From contig JALHQO010000014.1 of NCBI GenBank assembly GCA_022841905.1, positions 1-64,000 on the forward strand: a stretch of 64,000 bases of DNA, written 5' to 3'. The position numbers and the translations under genes were made by a program. The stretch's first letter is position 1. The number at the start of each line of letters is the position of its first letter. Shown here in pieces: positions 20,180 through 27,664 of this stretch. The notes below the pieces were generated by a model, which worked only from the letters and a program-made list of their open reading frames with translations, did not search any database and was not told the origin of the DNA. Source of the DNA: Hyphomonadaceae bacterium. Its GTDB lineage: Bacteria; Pseudomonadota; Alphaproteobacteria; Caulobacterales; Aquidulcibacteraceae.

Positions 20180-20239
20180 GCGCTGCGGCGGCGTGGGCGA
20201 GTGCGGGAAGGGTGAGGTCGCCCACGCCGTTCGCAGCGC
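20180..20239 (-). other. Long imperfect hairpin in the hsp20 leader
   Basis: Arms 20180-20187 and 20189-20199 pair with 20232-20239 and 20219-20229, giving 19 base pairs with a small internal loop and a 19-base terminal loop. The structure lies just 5' of the hsp20 ribosome-binding site on the minus strand. The ribosome-binding site itself is not inside the stem, and the stem is very GC-rich, so it is not a typical ROSE-type thermometer. It could affect message stability or mark a protein-binding site. Confidence 0.5.
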
Positions 20240-20240
20240 C

Positions 20241-20269
20241 AAAATAAGTTAGCCCCGGCGAGGTTCAAG
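20241..20269 (-). promoter_or_regulatory. Candidate sigma-32-type promoter of hsp20
   Basis: On the minus strand CTTGAA (20269-20264) is followed after about 16 bases by TTATTTT (down to 20241). CTTGAA is the classical heat-shock -35 element, while the -10 is only loosely like the alphaproteobacterial consensus. The position, about 85-110 bases upstream of hsp20, is plausible. This is inference from the pattern only. Confidence 0.4.
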
Positions 20270-20414
20270 ACATTGCGCTTCGTCAACCCACGCGCCGGCG
20301 CCCGATCCGGAACATGCGAGCAAAACGCACTCAGCTTTCAACAGCGGCGCTGCCCGGCGCCATTGCCTCGCTCCGATCGTGCACGATAGAAGTTGGGTCG
20401 GGGACACCGCGCCT

Positions 20415-21101
20415 ATGCTGATTTCAGCCACACGCACCGTATCGACGCTGACGATGCGCGCGCTGTTTTATGGCGCGCTTTTTGTCGTCGTCATTTTCGT
20501 CCACCTGTCGCTCACCAGCGTGCTGCGTGCGCAAGGCTGGGGCGGCAGCGCGTCGTTGCTGACGTCGGGCGCGGCGGTGCTTGGCTTCGTGCTGGTCGCG
20601 GTCAACGTCGCCGAATGGCTGCGCGATCGCATGGCCGCGCACCGCGAAATGCAGCGCGTCAGGCAACGTCTGCCCAGCGGGCCGTGCTGTGTCGTCTGGA
20701 AGAACGTCGAGCCGGCGCAGGAGAGCGAAGACGCGATGCCATGGGAAGTCGTCGGCCCCTTGCGCGCGCGCTATCCCAAGCTGGCGCGCCGGCTGGGCGT
20801 TGAAGGCGTGGCGGTGGCGGAGTTCGAGGTCGGCGCCGGCGGCGTCGTGAAGAATGTCCATTGCGTCTATGCGTGGCCGTCCGACGTGTTCTTCGACGCC
20901 GCGCGCGAGGCTCTCCTGGTGGCCAAGTTTCAGCCGAAGGCGGACCAGCACGTGCGCTTCGGATCGAGCTACCGCATGCCGTTTGTTTTCCGCATCGCCG
21001 GCGCTTCGCAGATCAAGGAACGCGGCCGCCGCGCCCGCAAACTGCGCCCGACTCTGCACGCCGCTCAGCAGGCTGTGGAAAAGCTCCGCGGCACGAACTG
21101 A
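20415..21101 (+). CDS. Membrane protein with TonB-C-like periplasmic domain
   Basis: A 228-residue protein. Two hydrophobic segments near the N-terminus (about 13-35 and 48-70) are followed by a basic linker and a C-terminal domain, VAVAEFEVGAGGVVKNVHC...FFDAAREALLVAKFQP. This has the strand-helix-strand layout of TonB C-terminal-like domains (sequence variable, G-x-V then a helix ending AxxxxxF.P). Such proteins may transmit energy to or contact outer-membrane partners, but no TonB box partner is nearby. The start is uncertain: an in-frame GTG 36 bases upstream is the alternative. Confidence 0.55.
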   Translation: MLISATRTVSTLTMRALFYGALFVVVIFVHLSLTSVLRAQGWGGSASLLTSGAAVLGFVLVAVNVAEWLRDRMAAHREMQRVRQRLPSGPCCVVWKNVEPAQESEDAMPWEVVGPLRARYPKLARRLGVEGVAVAEFEVGAGGVVKNVHCVYAWPSDVFFDAAREALLVAKFQPKADQHVRFGSSYRMPFVFRIAGASQIKERGRRARKLRPTLHAAQQAVEKLRGTN

Positions 21102-21105
21102 TCCG

Positions 21106-21119
21106 ATGCGTTAACGCAT
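21106..21119. other. 14-bp perfect palindrome in the divL promoter region
   Basis: ATGCGTTAACGCAT is fully self-complementary and sits 5 bases after the stop of the TonB-C-like gene, 35 bases before the CtrA box. It could be a dimeric regulator site; no known consensus was recognised. Confidence 0.4.
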
Positions 21120-21153
21120 TGATCTTTCTTAACTTAACCCCGCGTTCATTATT

Positions 21154-21169
21154 TTAAGACGTTCTTAAC
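21154..21169 (+). promoter_or_regulatory. Perfect CtrA-binding box upstream of divL
   Basis: The sequence TTAA-GACGTTC-TTAAC matches the full CtrA consensus TTAA-N7-TTAAC exactly. It lies 48 bases before the preferred divL start, in the only A/T-rich patch of the interval, so it probably overlaps the -35 region. Further TTAAC half-sites occur at 21129-21138. Confidence 0.7.
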
Positions 21170-21216
21170 GCTTCCCGGCGCCCGCGCGCGTGCAATCGCG
21201 TGCCCGCTGCGGGAGG

Positions 21217-23703
21217 ATGACCGTCGGGGTCCGGCGATTCGTTTCGCCGTTAGATGGAATTAGGGGTCGGCTTTTGGACGGCGGATTCGCAAGCTTGCTT
21301 GTGGCGGCTGGCTCAGCCGCGATCGCGATGGCGTCGCTGCTATGGGCGCTGCGCGTGACCGATGGCGCGCGCGGCAGCATCGAAGTCTGGAAGACGCGCG
21401 TGCGCGAGCTTGAGGACAAAGTCGCCTGGGCCGACGCCGTGTTCGGCGCTTTTCCCGGCGTTGTGCTGATCTGGGAAGACATGGTGAGCGATGGCGACGC
21501 CGAGTGGGGCAAGCCGCGCATTTATGGCAGCCCGCTTGCGCTCGCTTCGCTGCTGCGCTTCTCCGATAGCGCCGTCGCCGCCGAGCCGCCCGTGCGCATC
21601 CTACAAGGCCTCTCCCTGTTCGACGCCACGGACAGCACCGGCGCCTCGACGCGGCTTGCGCCTGTTCTGGGCCGCTTGCGCCGCGAAGGCGCTGCCTTTT
21701 CGCTCAAGATTTCGACGCCGGACGGCGTTTTCGTCGAAGCCGATGGCCGCACGGCCGGCGCCCGCGCCGTTGTGTGGCTGCTCGACGCTGGCGTGCGCGG
21801 CGTCGAGGATTCCGGCATCCGTGTCGAAGGCGGCCGCGAAGTCATCGCCCGCGACCCGACTGCGTTCCTCGAAATGTGGAACGCAGCGCCCTTCATGGCC
21901 TGGCGCGTCAATGGCGCGCTCAAGCTTGAGTGGGCCAACCCGGACTATCTCGACGCGCTCGAAGCCAAGTCGCTCGATCAAGCCATCACCCGCAATCTGC
22001 TGCTCGACCAAGGCGCAACCGATCTCGCGCGCAAAGCCATCGACACCGGCGAAGCGCAGGAAGAGACGCGCTCAGCCATCGTCAAAGGTGAGCGCCGCAT
22101 CCTTCGCATTCGCGTGAGCCCCGTCGCCGGCGGCGCTGCCGGCATCGCGCTTGACGTCACTGACAGCGAAGTCGCGCGCGACCTGCTCTCCAGTCAGCAG
22201 CGCGCGCATGACGAAACGCTCGATCACTTGGCCGAAGGCATCGCCGTGTTCGACGCGCAAAAGCGTCTCATGTTTCACAACCGCGCCTTCGAGCAGATGT
22301 GGAATCTCGATCCCGCTTTCCTGCAGGATCGCCCGGCGCACGCAGCTTGGCTCGATTACCTCAAGGAAAAGCGCAAACTGCCGGCGCACGCGAACTATGC
22401 CGAGTGGCGCGCGCGCGAATTGGCGCTCTACCAAGAAGTCTCGGACATGCCGCAGGATTTCTGGGTGCTGCCGGACGGCCGCATGCTGCGCATTGCGCGC
22501 CAGCGTCACCCGAGCGGCGGCCTGCTGCTGATCTTCTCCGACATCACCAACGAAGTGTCGCTGAAGAGCTCGTACGACGCGCTGCTGCAAACGCAAAAAG
22601 CCGCGCTCGACAAATTGCACGAAGCTGTCGTCGTGTTCGGCCTTGATGGCCGCTTGAAGCTGCACAACGCCGCGTTCTCCGCCATGTGGAAGCTGGAGCA
22701 GGGCGCGCTCGAAGACGACATGGCCTACGACAAGGTCGTCGGCGCCTGCGAGAAACTGTTCCACGACAAGGCCGAGTGGGCCAAAGTCCGCGCTCGCATC
22801 ACCGATCCATCGCCGGAAGCGCGCACCGAATATCGCGGCGAAATGCGCCGCAGCGACGAGAGCGTCTTGAAATTCCTTACCCGGCCACTGCCGGACGGCG
22901 CCACCATCGTCGCCTTCCAGGACATCACCGCCGACCGCCGCGTAGAAGATGCATTGCGCGAGCGCGCCGAAGCGTTCGAGACCGCCGACAAGCTGAAGGG
23001 CCAGTTCGTCGAAAACGTCTCCTATCAACTCCGCAATCCGCTCCAAGCCATTTACGGCAACGCCGAAATGCTCGCGGCCAAAGTGTTCGGCCCGCTGAAT
23101 GACCGCCAGGTCGAGCAGGTGGATTCAATCATCGAGGCGTCGGGCAATCTCTCTAAGCTGATCGACAACATTCTCGACGTCGCCATGGTCGAAGCCGGCA
23201 ATGTCGCGCTCGATCTCGCGCCGATGGATATGTACGAGATCATCACCGAGAGCGTGCAAATGGCCGCTTCGAAAGCGCGCGACACGGAAGTGCCGATCCG
23301 CGTTAAATGCGATCCCAAGATTGGCGCCATCGATGCTGATCAAAAGCGCATCACGCAAGTGATCGTGAACCTGCTCTCGAATGCGCTGCGCCATACCGAG
23401 CGCGGCGACACCATCACCGTCTCGGCCGAGCGCATCGACGATATCGTCCGCCTCACCGTCGCCGACACCGGCAAGGGCATGGCCTTCGACCAGCAAGCGC
23501 GCGCGTTCGATAGCTTCGAGTCCGGCGATCGCCGCGGCGCGGGGCTGGGCCTCGCGCTGGTTCGCTCATTCGTGGAAATGCACGGCGGCTGGGTGGCGCT
23601 GCAAAGCGAACCGGGCCGCGGCGTCACCGTCACCTGCCACTTGCCCGCCCACGCCCCACTCTCCGGCCCCCCGCCAGCCCCGCCAACGCGGAAGGCTGCG
23701 TAA
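21217..23703 (+). CDS. divL: DivL-like PAS-containing pseudo-kinase with Tyr at the phosphoacceptor site
   Basis: A protein of about 828 residues. One transmembrane segment near the N-terminus is followed by several PAS-like modules (including EGIAVFDAQKRLMFHNRAF and EAVVVFGLDGRLKLHNAAF), then a dimerisation helix and an HATPase domain (NLLSNALRHT, ADTGKGM, GAGLGLALVRS). The H-box reads VENVSYQLRNPL: tyrosine replaces the phosphorylated histidine, as in DivL of Caulobacter, which steers CckA and hence CtrA. A Pro-rich tail ends the protein. The start is uncertain: GTG 21190 and TTG 21274 are alternatives. A CtrA box lies upstream. Confidence 0.85.
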   Translation: MTVGVRRFVSPLDGIRGRLLDGGFASLLVAAGSAAIAMASLLWALRVTDGARGSIEVWKTRVRELEDKVAWADAVFGAFPGVVLIWEDMVSDGDAEWGKPRIYGSPLALASLLRFSDSAVAAEPPVRILQGLSLFDATDSTGASTRLAPVLGRLRREGAAFSLKISTPDGVFVEADGRTAGARAVVWLLDAGVRGVEDSGIRVEGGREVIARDPTAFLEMWNAAPFMAWRVNGALKLEWANPDYLDALEAKSLDQAITRNLLLDQGATDLARKAIDTGEAQEETRSAIVKGERRILRIRVSPVAGGAAGIALDVTDSEVARDLLSSQQRAHDETLDHLAEGIAVFDAQKRLMFHNRAFEQMWNLDPAFLQDRPAHAAWLDYLKEKRKLPAHANYAEWRARELALYQEVSDMPQDFWVLPDGRMLRIARQRHPSGGLLLIFSDITNEVSLKSSYDALLQTQKAALDKLHEAVVVFGLDGRLKLHNAAFSAMWKLEQGALEDDMAYDKVVGACEKLFHDKAEWAKVRARITDPSPEARTEYRGEMRRSDESVLKFLTRPLPDGATIVAFQDITADRRVEDALRERAEAFETADKLKGQFVENVSYQLRNPLQAIYGNAEMLAAKVFGPLNDRQVEQVDSIIEASGNLSKLIDNILDVAMVEAGNVALDLAPMDMYEIITESVQMAASKARDTEVPIRVKCDPKIGAIDADQKRITQVIVNLLSNALRHTERGDTITVSAERIDDIVRLTVADTGKGMAFDQQARAFDSFESGDRRGAGLGLALVRSFVEMHGGWVALQSEPGRGVTVTCHLPAHAPLSGPPPAPPTRKAA

Positions 23704-23732
23704 GTTCTCCACTCTATCCGGAGGACACACCA

Positions 23733-23820
23733 AGGACCGCCGGCTTCCAGCCGGCAATCTTTGCTTCAGTCACGCAATAGATGCCGGCTGAACGAATGCC
23801 GGCCGGAAGCCGGCGGTCCT
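23733..23820. repeat. REP-like inverted repeat with 24-base arms
   Basis: The arm at 23733-23756 (beginning AGGACCGCCGGCTTCC) is repeated inverted at 23797-23820 with a single mismatch, around a 40-base centre that itself contains smaller GCCGGC repeats. This two-armed, GC-rich extragenic palindrome is typical of REP/BIME-type elements. No second copy was seen in the window. Confidence 0.7.
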
Positions 23821-24306
23821 CGGGGATTTACGGGGATAGATTGCCGCCAATCCGACCGCGTTCATTCTTCGCTACAATGGTCCCATCATCTTCGCAGGAG
23901 GGCAGTTGGATCCCTGTTCAGCCAACGCGAAGATGGTGTGATCGAGCGTGATGCGCCGGTGCTTCTCGCAAGAGAAGGCGGAGCACCAGACGGACAGACC
24001 CCTTGGACGTTTTGGTGTTTCGTATCGCAGCGGCCGCAGAAGCCCGCGGAGTTGTACCGCGTGGAGCAAGCACAGAGGATCGCCGCCGAACAGCGACGAC
24101 TTTCACGCCGCCGGCGGACCCGCCTCCTAGAGTGAAACATCTCTCGCGACGAGGCCGGTGAAGCAGATCACGGAGACGCGAGCGAAAGCGTCCGGCGCTG
24201 CGCAAGCAGCGCACACTGTAACTGCCTTAGACGTGATCCCTCGTGTCTCCGTCCTCCGATTTCGCGAAGCGAAATCGCGATGTGAAGTGTCAAACCAAAC
24301 AAACCC

Positions 24307-24412
24307 CGTCATTCCGGGGCAACGCGGCGCGCGGTGAACCCGGAACCCAGGGGCCAACGACGCGCTTGTGGCCCCTGGGTTCCGGATCGCGCTCCGCGCG
24401 TCCGGAATGACG
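24307..24412. repeat. MITE-like 106-bp inverted repeat
   Basis: The element starts CGTCATTCCGG and ends with the exact complement CCGGAATGACG. Towards the centre, CCGGAACCCAGGGGCCA and TGGCCCCTGGGTTCCGG form a perfect 17-bp stem around a 12-base loop. Non-coding elements with these CGTCATTCCGG...CCGGAATGACG ends are common between genes in many alphaproteobacteria. Only this copy is present in the window. Confidence 0.75.
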
Positions 24413-24436
24413 AAGAGTGAAAGTGGTTGTGAAGCG

Positions 24437-24883
24437 CTAAATCCAGCGCCGAACGCGCTTTGTGTACGCGTCGAACACATCGCCGAATTGCCGGCGCATT
24501 TTCGCTTCCTCGAACGGGATAAACACGAAGTTCGCCACCGCGAACATCAGCACCGGCGCGAGCAGCATGAAAGATCGCCCAAACCAAAGCGCGGCGCCGA
24601 CGCAGAAGACGACCATGCCGAGATACATCGGGTTGCGCGTGATCGCGAACACGCCGTTCGTGACCAGTGCATTGTTGGTCTCCGAGTTCGGCAGGAGCTG
24701 TGTGTCGGCGGCGCGAAATTGCCTGATCGCCCAGAACATCAGCGCCAGCGCTGCGACAATGACGATCAAACCGATTGGCCCCGTCTGCCAAACTGGCAAT
24801 GTATCGAGTGCCGGCGCCAAGCTCAGAAAGTACGTCGCCGCGAGCAGAAGCAGCGCCCAAAGCGGCGGCGGCACAAGCCGCAC
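24437..24883 (-). CDS. Isoprenylcysteine carboxyl methyltransferase (ICMT)/PEMT-like membrane protein
   Basis: A 148-residue protein with four hydrophobic segments and the family motif NGVFAITRNPMYLG followed by a late FEEAKMRRQFGDVFDAY. This NPMYLG...EE...FG..Y pattern marks the ICMT/phospholipid-methyltransferase fold, which uses S-adenosylmethionine at the membrane. The substrate in bacteria is usually unknown. The most likely start is a GTG at 24883 that shares one base with the ferredoxin stop (TAGTG), so the gene is the last of a three-gene operon. Longer forms overlap ferredoxin and are not supported. Confidence 0.75.
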   Translation of the reverse strand: MRLVPPPLWALLLLAATYFLSLAPALDTLPVWQTGPIGLIVIVAALALMFWAIRQFRAADTQLLPNSETNNALVTNGVFAITRNPMYLGMVVFCVGAALWFGRSFMLLAPVLMFAVANFVFIPFEEAKMRRQFGDVFDAYTKRVRRWI

Positions 24884-25203
24884 TAGTGCTGGCTCTTCGG
24901 CAGCCGCACGACCAAGCCATCCAGCTCCGCGCTCACTTTGATCTGGCAGGAGAGGCGCGAATTGTCTTCGACGTCGTTGGCGAAATCCAACATGGATTGC
25001 TCCATCGAGTTTTGCTCGCCGGTTTTCGAGAGCCACTCGGGATCGACATAAACGTGACAGGTCGCGCAAGCGCACGCGCCGCCGCAATCGGCGTCGATGC
25101 CTGGCACGGCGTGCTTCACAGCCGCTTCCATCACCGTCTGGCCAATCGGCGCTTCGACGACGTGCTCTTTACCGGAGGCTTCGATGTAAGTGATTTTCGG
25201 CAT
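24883..25203 (-). CDS. [2Fe-2S] ferredoxin, adrenodoxin/putidaredoxin type
   Basis: A 106-residue electron carrier. The cluster ligands are Cys40, Cys46 and Cys49 (C-x5-C-x2-C in [12 protein letters not shown]) and Cys86 (RLSCQIK). This spacing is that of the vertebrate/adrenodoxin class, which passes electrons from a flavoprotein reductase to cytochromes P450 or ring hydroxylases. It lies 17 bases after the reductase gene and starts [11 protein letters not shown]. No P450 gene is present in the window. Confidence 0.92.
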   Translation of the reverse strand: MPKITYIEASGKEHVVEAPIGQTVMEAAVKHAVPGIDADCGGACACATCHVYVDPEWLSKTGEQNSMEQSMLDFANDVEDNSRLSCQIKVSAELDGLVVRLPKSQH

Positions 25204-25220
25204 GGTCTCGTTTCAAATCC

Positions 25221-26462
25221 TCAACGCGCGGCCGCCACAAGTTCTTTCATCGGCCGCGTCTCATCTTCAAGTTCGCCAGGCGGTATAGTGCGTCCCGTCT
25301 GGATCAGCATCTTCGCCCCAAGATACTCCGCCGGCCGGTTCACCGCATCGACTGCGATCAATTTCGGCCCCTTGTAATAGAAGGCCGCGAACGATCGGTC
25401 AGCCATGACGCCGCGTAAGACGACGTTGTCATAACCTTGGAACAGGCCGGCGATCTGCAATTTGAGGTCATATTGGTCGGACCAGAACCACGGCGCTTCG
25501 ACCGTGTGGGGCTTGGCCCCAGTCAACGCGGCGGCGACGATCTTGGCGCCCTCCATGGCGTTGTGGACGCTTTCCAGCCGCGCCATGCGCCCGTCGAAGT
25601 GCGCCATCGGCCGCGCCGCGCAATCGCCAATGGCGAAGATCGCGGGGTCGGAGGTCTGGCAGAGCGCGTCGGTGACGATGCCGTTCTCGACCGTCAGCCC
25701 GCATTGCTCCGCCAGCGCGACGTCCGGCGTGACGCCAATGCCGGCGATGACGATGTCGGCGGGGATTTCCATGCCGTCGACCAGGGCGACGCCGGTCACG
25801 CGCTCGCGGCCTTTGATCACCGCCGGCTGGCCGCCGAGTACGAATTGCACGCCTTGGCGTGTGTGTTCGTCCAGGAAAAAGCCAGCGACTTCGGGACTGG
25901 TAACGCGCGCCAAAGGGCGCACCGCCGTTTCGATCACCGTCACGTGCAGCCCAAGCTGGCGCGCAACGGCTGCGGCTTCGAGCCCGATGTAGCCCGCGCC
26001 AACCACCACCAGTTTTGCGTCGCGCACAAAATGCGGTTTCAGCGCGTCGACGTCGGCGGCGGTGCGAAACAGATGCACGCCGGCCAGGTCAGCGCCGACC
26101 AAAGGCAGCTTGCGCGGCTTTGCGCCCGTCGCCAGCACCAGCGCGTCATACGGCAGCTCGCGCCCGCCCTCGACGCGCACGCGCTTATTGGCGCGGTCGA
26201 TCCACACCGCGCGCAGCGAGGTCAGCAGCGTGATGTTTTCTTCGGCATAGACGCTGGCCGGCCTGAGCAGCAGCCGGTCCATGTCGAGGTCGCCCTTGAG
26301 GTAGCCCTTCGACAGCGGCGGGCGCTGATAGGGCGGGGCAGGCTCTTCGCCGATCAGCGTAATGTCGCCGGCAAAACCGCCCTGGCGCAGGCGCTGAGCC
26401 GTCTCGCCGCCGGCTTGGCCGGCGCCGATAATGATGACGCGTTTGATTTCGCCCGGACTCAC
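25221..26462 (-). CDS. FAD-dependent ferredoxin reductase (putidaredoxin/rhodocoxin reductase family)
   Basis: A 413-residue flavoprotein. The FAD-binding GAGQAGGETAQRLR is near residues 13-26, the NAD-binding VVVGAGYIGLEAAAVARQLG near 145-165, and the second FAD motif IFAIGDCAARP near 270. PPYQRPPLSKGYL is characteristic of this family. It takes electrons from NAD(P)H to the 2Fe-2S ferredoxin encoded directly downstream. The start is GTG at 26462. It is first in the reductase-ferredoxin-methyltransferase operon, which is divergent from amgK. Confidence 0.93.
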   Translation of the reverse strand: MSPGEIKRVIIIGAGQAGGETAQRLRQGGFAGDITLIGEEPAPPYQRPPLSKGYLKGDLDMDRLLLRPASVYAEENITLLTSLRAVWIDRANKRVRVEGGRELPYDALVLATGAKPRKLPLVGADLAGVHLFRTAADVDALKPHFVRDAKLVVVGAGYIGLEAAAVARQLGLHVTVIETAVRPLARVTSPEVAGFFLDEHTRQGVQFVLGGQPAVIKGRERVTGVALVDGMEIPADIVIAGIGVTPDVALAEQCGLTVENGIVTDALCQTSDPAIFAIGDCAARPMAHFDGRMARLESVHNAMEGAKIVAAALTGAKPHTVEAPWFWSDQYDLKLQIAGLFQGYDNVVLRGVMADRSFAAFYYKGPKLIAVDAVNRPAEYLGAKMLIQTGRTIPPGELEDETRPMKELVAAAR

Positions 26463-26545
26463 AGCGGCTTAGTGTTAGAGGGCAAGCAGCGGCCGGCGCA
26501 AGCGGGCCTTGATGCCGCGCCTGCCCCAAGGCAGCATCCGCCGCC

Positions 26546-27664
26546 GTGACGCTCAAATCCACCATCGATTCGCACGCCGACGCTCGGGCAGAGGCGCTAG
26601 AGCGGCTGTTGGCCGAGACCGGCTTTGCCGGGGCCCAGCGCACGCCGCTGGCCGGCGACGCCTCGACCCGCCGCTACGAGCGCCTGGCCCTCGGCGGGCG
26701 CCGCGCCATGCTCATGGACGCGCCCCGCTCGAACGAAAGCGCCCCATGCCCGCCCGGCGCCACCCCCGCCGAACGCCGCGCCATGGGCTGGAACGCCACC
26801 TCCCGCCTCGCCGCCTCCCGCGTCGAAGCCTTCGTCGCCGTTGCGCAGCATTTGGAAAATCTCGGTCTGTCGCCGCCAAAAGTGTACGGCGCCGATTGCG
26901 AGGCCGGGTACGCGATCCTGGAAGATTTGGGCGACGATCTTTACGCGCACGTCATTCCGCAGGGGACAGACGAGATCGCGCTCTACGAAGAAGCAGCGCG
27001 CGTACTGGCGCACGTGCATGCAGCGCCGGTGCCGAGCCGCATCGAAGGCGCAGGCGGCGCGAACTGGCCGATCCTCGATTACGACGCGCTCGCGCTTGAA
27101 GTGAACGCCGATCTCTTCGTCGAATGGCTGCCGCGCGCGGCGGATGTTCACATCGATGATGCAGCGCGCGCACGCTGGGAAAAAGTGCGCGATAGCTTGA
27201 TCGTGAAGGCGCTTGGCTTTCCGCGCGCATTCACGATCCGTGACTACCACGCTGAGAATTTGCTCTGGCTGCCTGAGCGCCAAGGCATTCAGCGTGTCGG
27301 CTTGCTGGACTTCCAAGACGCCGTGCGCGGTTGGCGCGCGTGGGACTTCTCCATGCTGCTGCACGATGCGCGCCGCGACGTGAGTTACCCCGCCAGCGAA
27401 GCGGCGATCCGCGCGTATCTCGATGCCTGCGGCGCCAGCGACGCTGAGTTCCGCCGTGAACTTGCCGTGCTGGGCGCGCTCAACACGATGCGCATTCTCG
27501 GCATCTTCTCGCGCCTCGCCGGACGCGACGGCAAGGAGCGCTATCTCGCCTTCATGCCACGTGAGTGGGGGCATCTTGCACGCACGCTTGAGCATCCTGC
27601 GCTCTCGGAAGCCAAAGCCTTCGTCGAAAGCGTGGCGCGGCCGTATTTGGAGCGCGCTGCTTGA
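26546..27664 (+). CDS. amgK: Aminoglycoside-phosphotransferase-fold sugar kinase (AmgK, MurNAc/GlcNAc 1-kinase type)
   Basis: A 372-residue kinase of the APH fold. The N-lobe has GDASTRRYERL, the hinge AILEDLGDDLY, the catalytic loop FTIRDYHAENLLWLPE and the metal-binding LLDFQDAVRGWRAWDF. With the nucleotidyltransferase directly downstream it matches the AmgK-MurU pair that recycles peptidoglycan sugars to UDP-MurNAc without the de novo route. It starts at a GTG (26546). The stop overlaps the TTG start of murU. In many relatives tsaE directly precedes this gene; here it does not. Confidence 0.88.
   Translation: MTLKSTIDSHADARAEALERLLAETGFAGAQRTPLAGDASTRRYERLALGGRRAMLMDAPRSNESAPCPPGATPAERRAMGWNATSRLAASRVEAFVAVAQHLENLGLSPPKVYGADCEAGYAILEDLGDDLYAHVIPQGTDEIALYEEAARVLAHVHAAPVPSRIEGAGGANWPILDYDALALEVNADLFVEWLPRAADVHIDDAARARWEKVRDSLIVKALGFPRAFTIRDYHAENLLWLPERQGIQRVGLLDFQDAVRGWRAWDFSMLLHDARRDVSYPASEAAIRAYLDACGASDAEFRRELAVLGALNTMRILGIFSRLAGRDGKERYLAFMPREWGHLARTLEHPALSEAKAFVESVARPYLERAA

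Larger units (their letters stand above)
23704..24436. other. Repeat-rich intergenic interval between divL and the methyltransferase gene
   Basis: This 730-base stretch holds two inverted-repeat elements (23733-23820 and 24307-24412, listed separately) and a short palindrome with arms GATTTCGC/GCGAAATC near 24258-24276. One open frame on the plus strand (about 23950-24135) has a mildly protein-like end but no ribosome-binding site or recognisable domain, and I do not call it. It looks like a site where mobile repeats accumulated. Confidence 0.6.

Noticed and set aside
20180-20239. ROSE-type RNA thermometer for hsp20
   Set aside because: The stem is GC-rich and does not include the ribosome-binding site, so it would not melt to expose it.
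23761-24135. Plus-strand open frame of 124 codons between divL and the methyltransferase
   Set aside because: Begins inside a REP-like element, has no ribosome-binding site, and only its last 60 residues look mildly protein-like.
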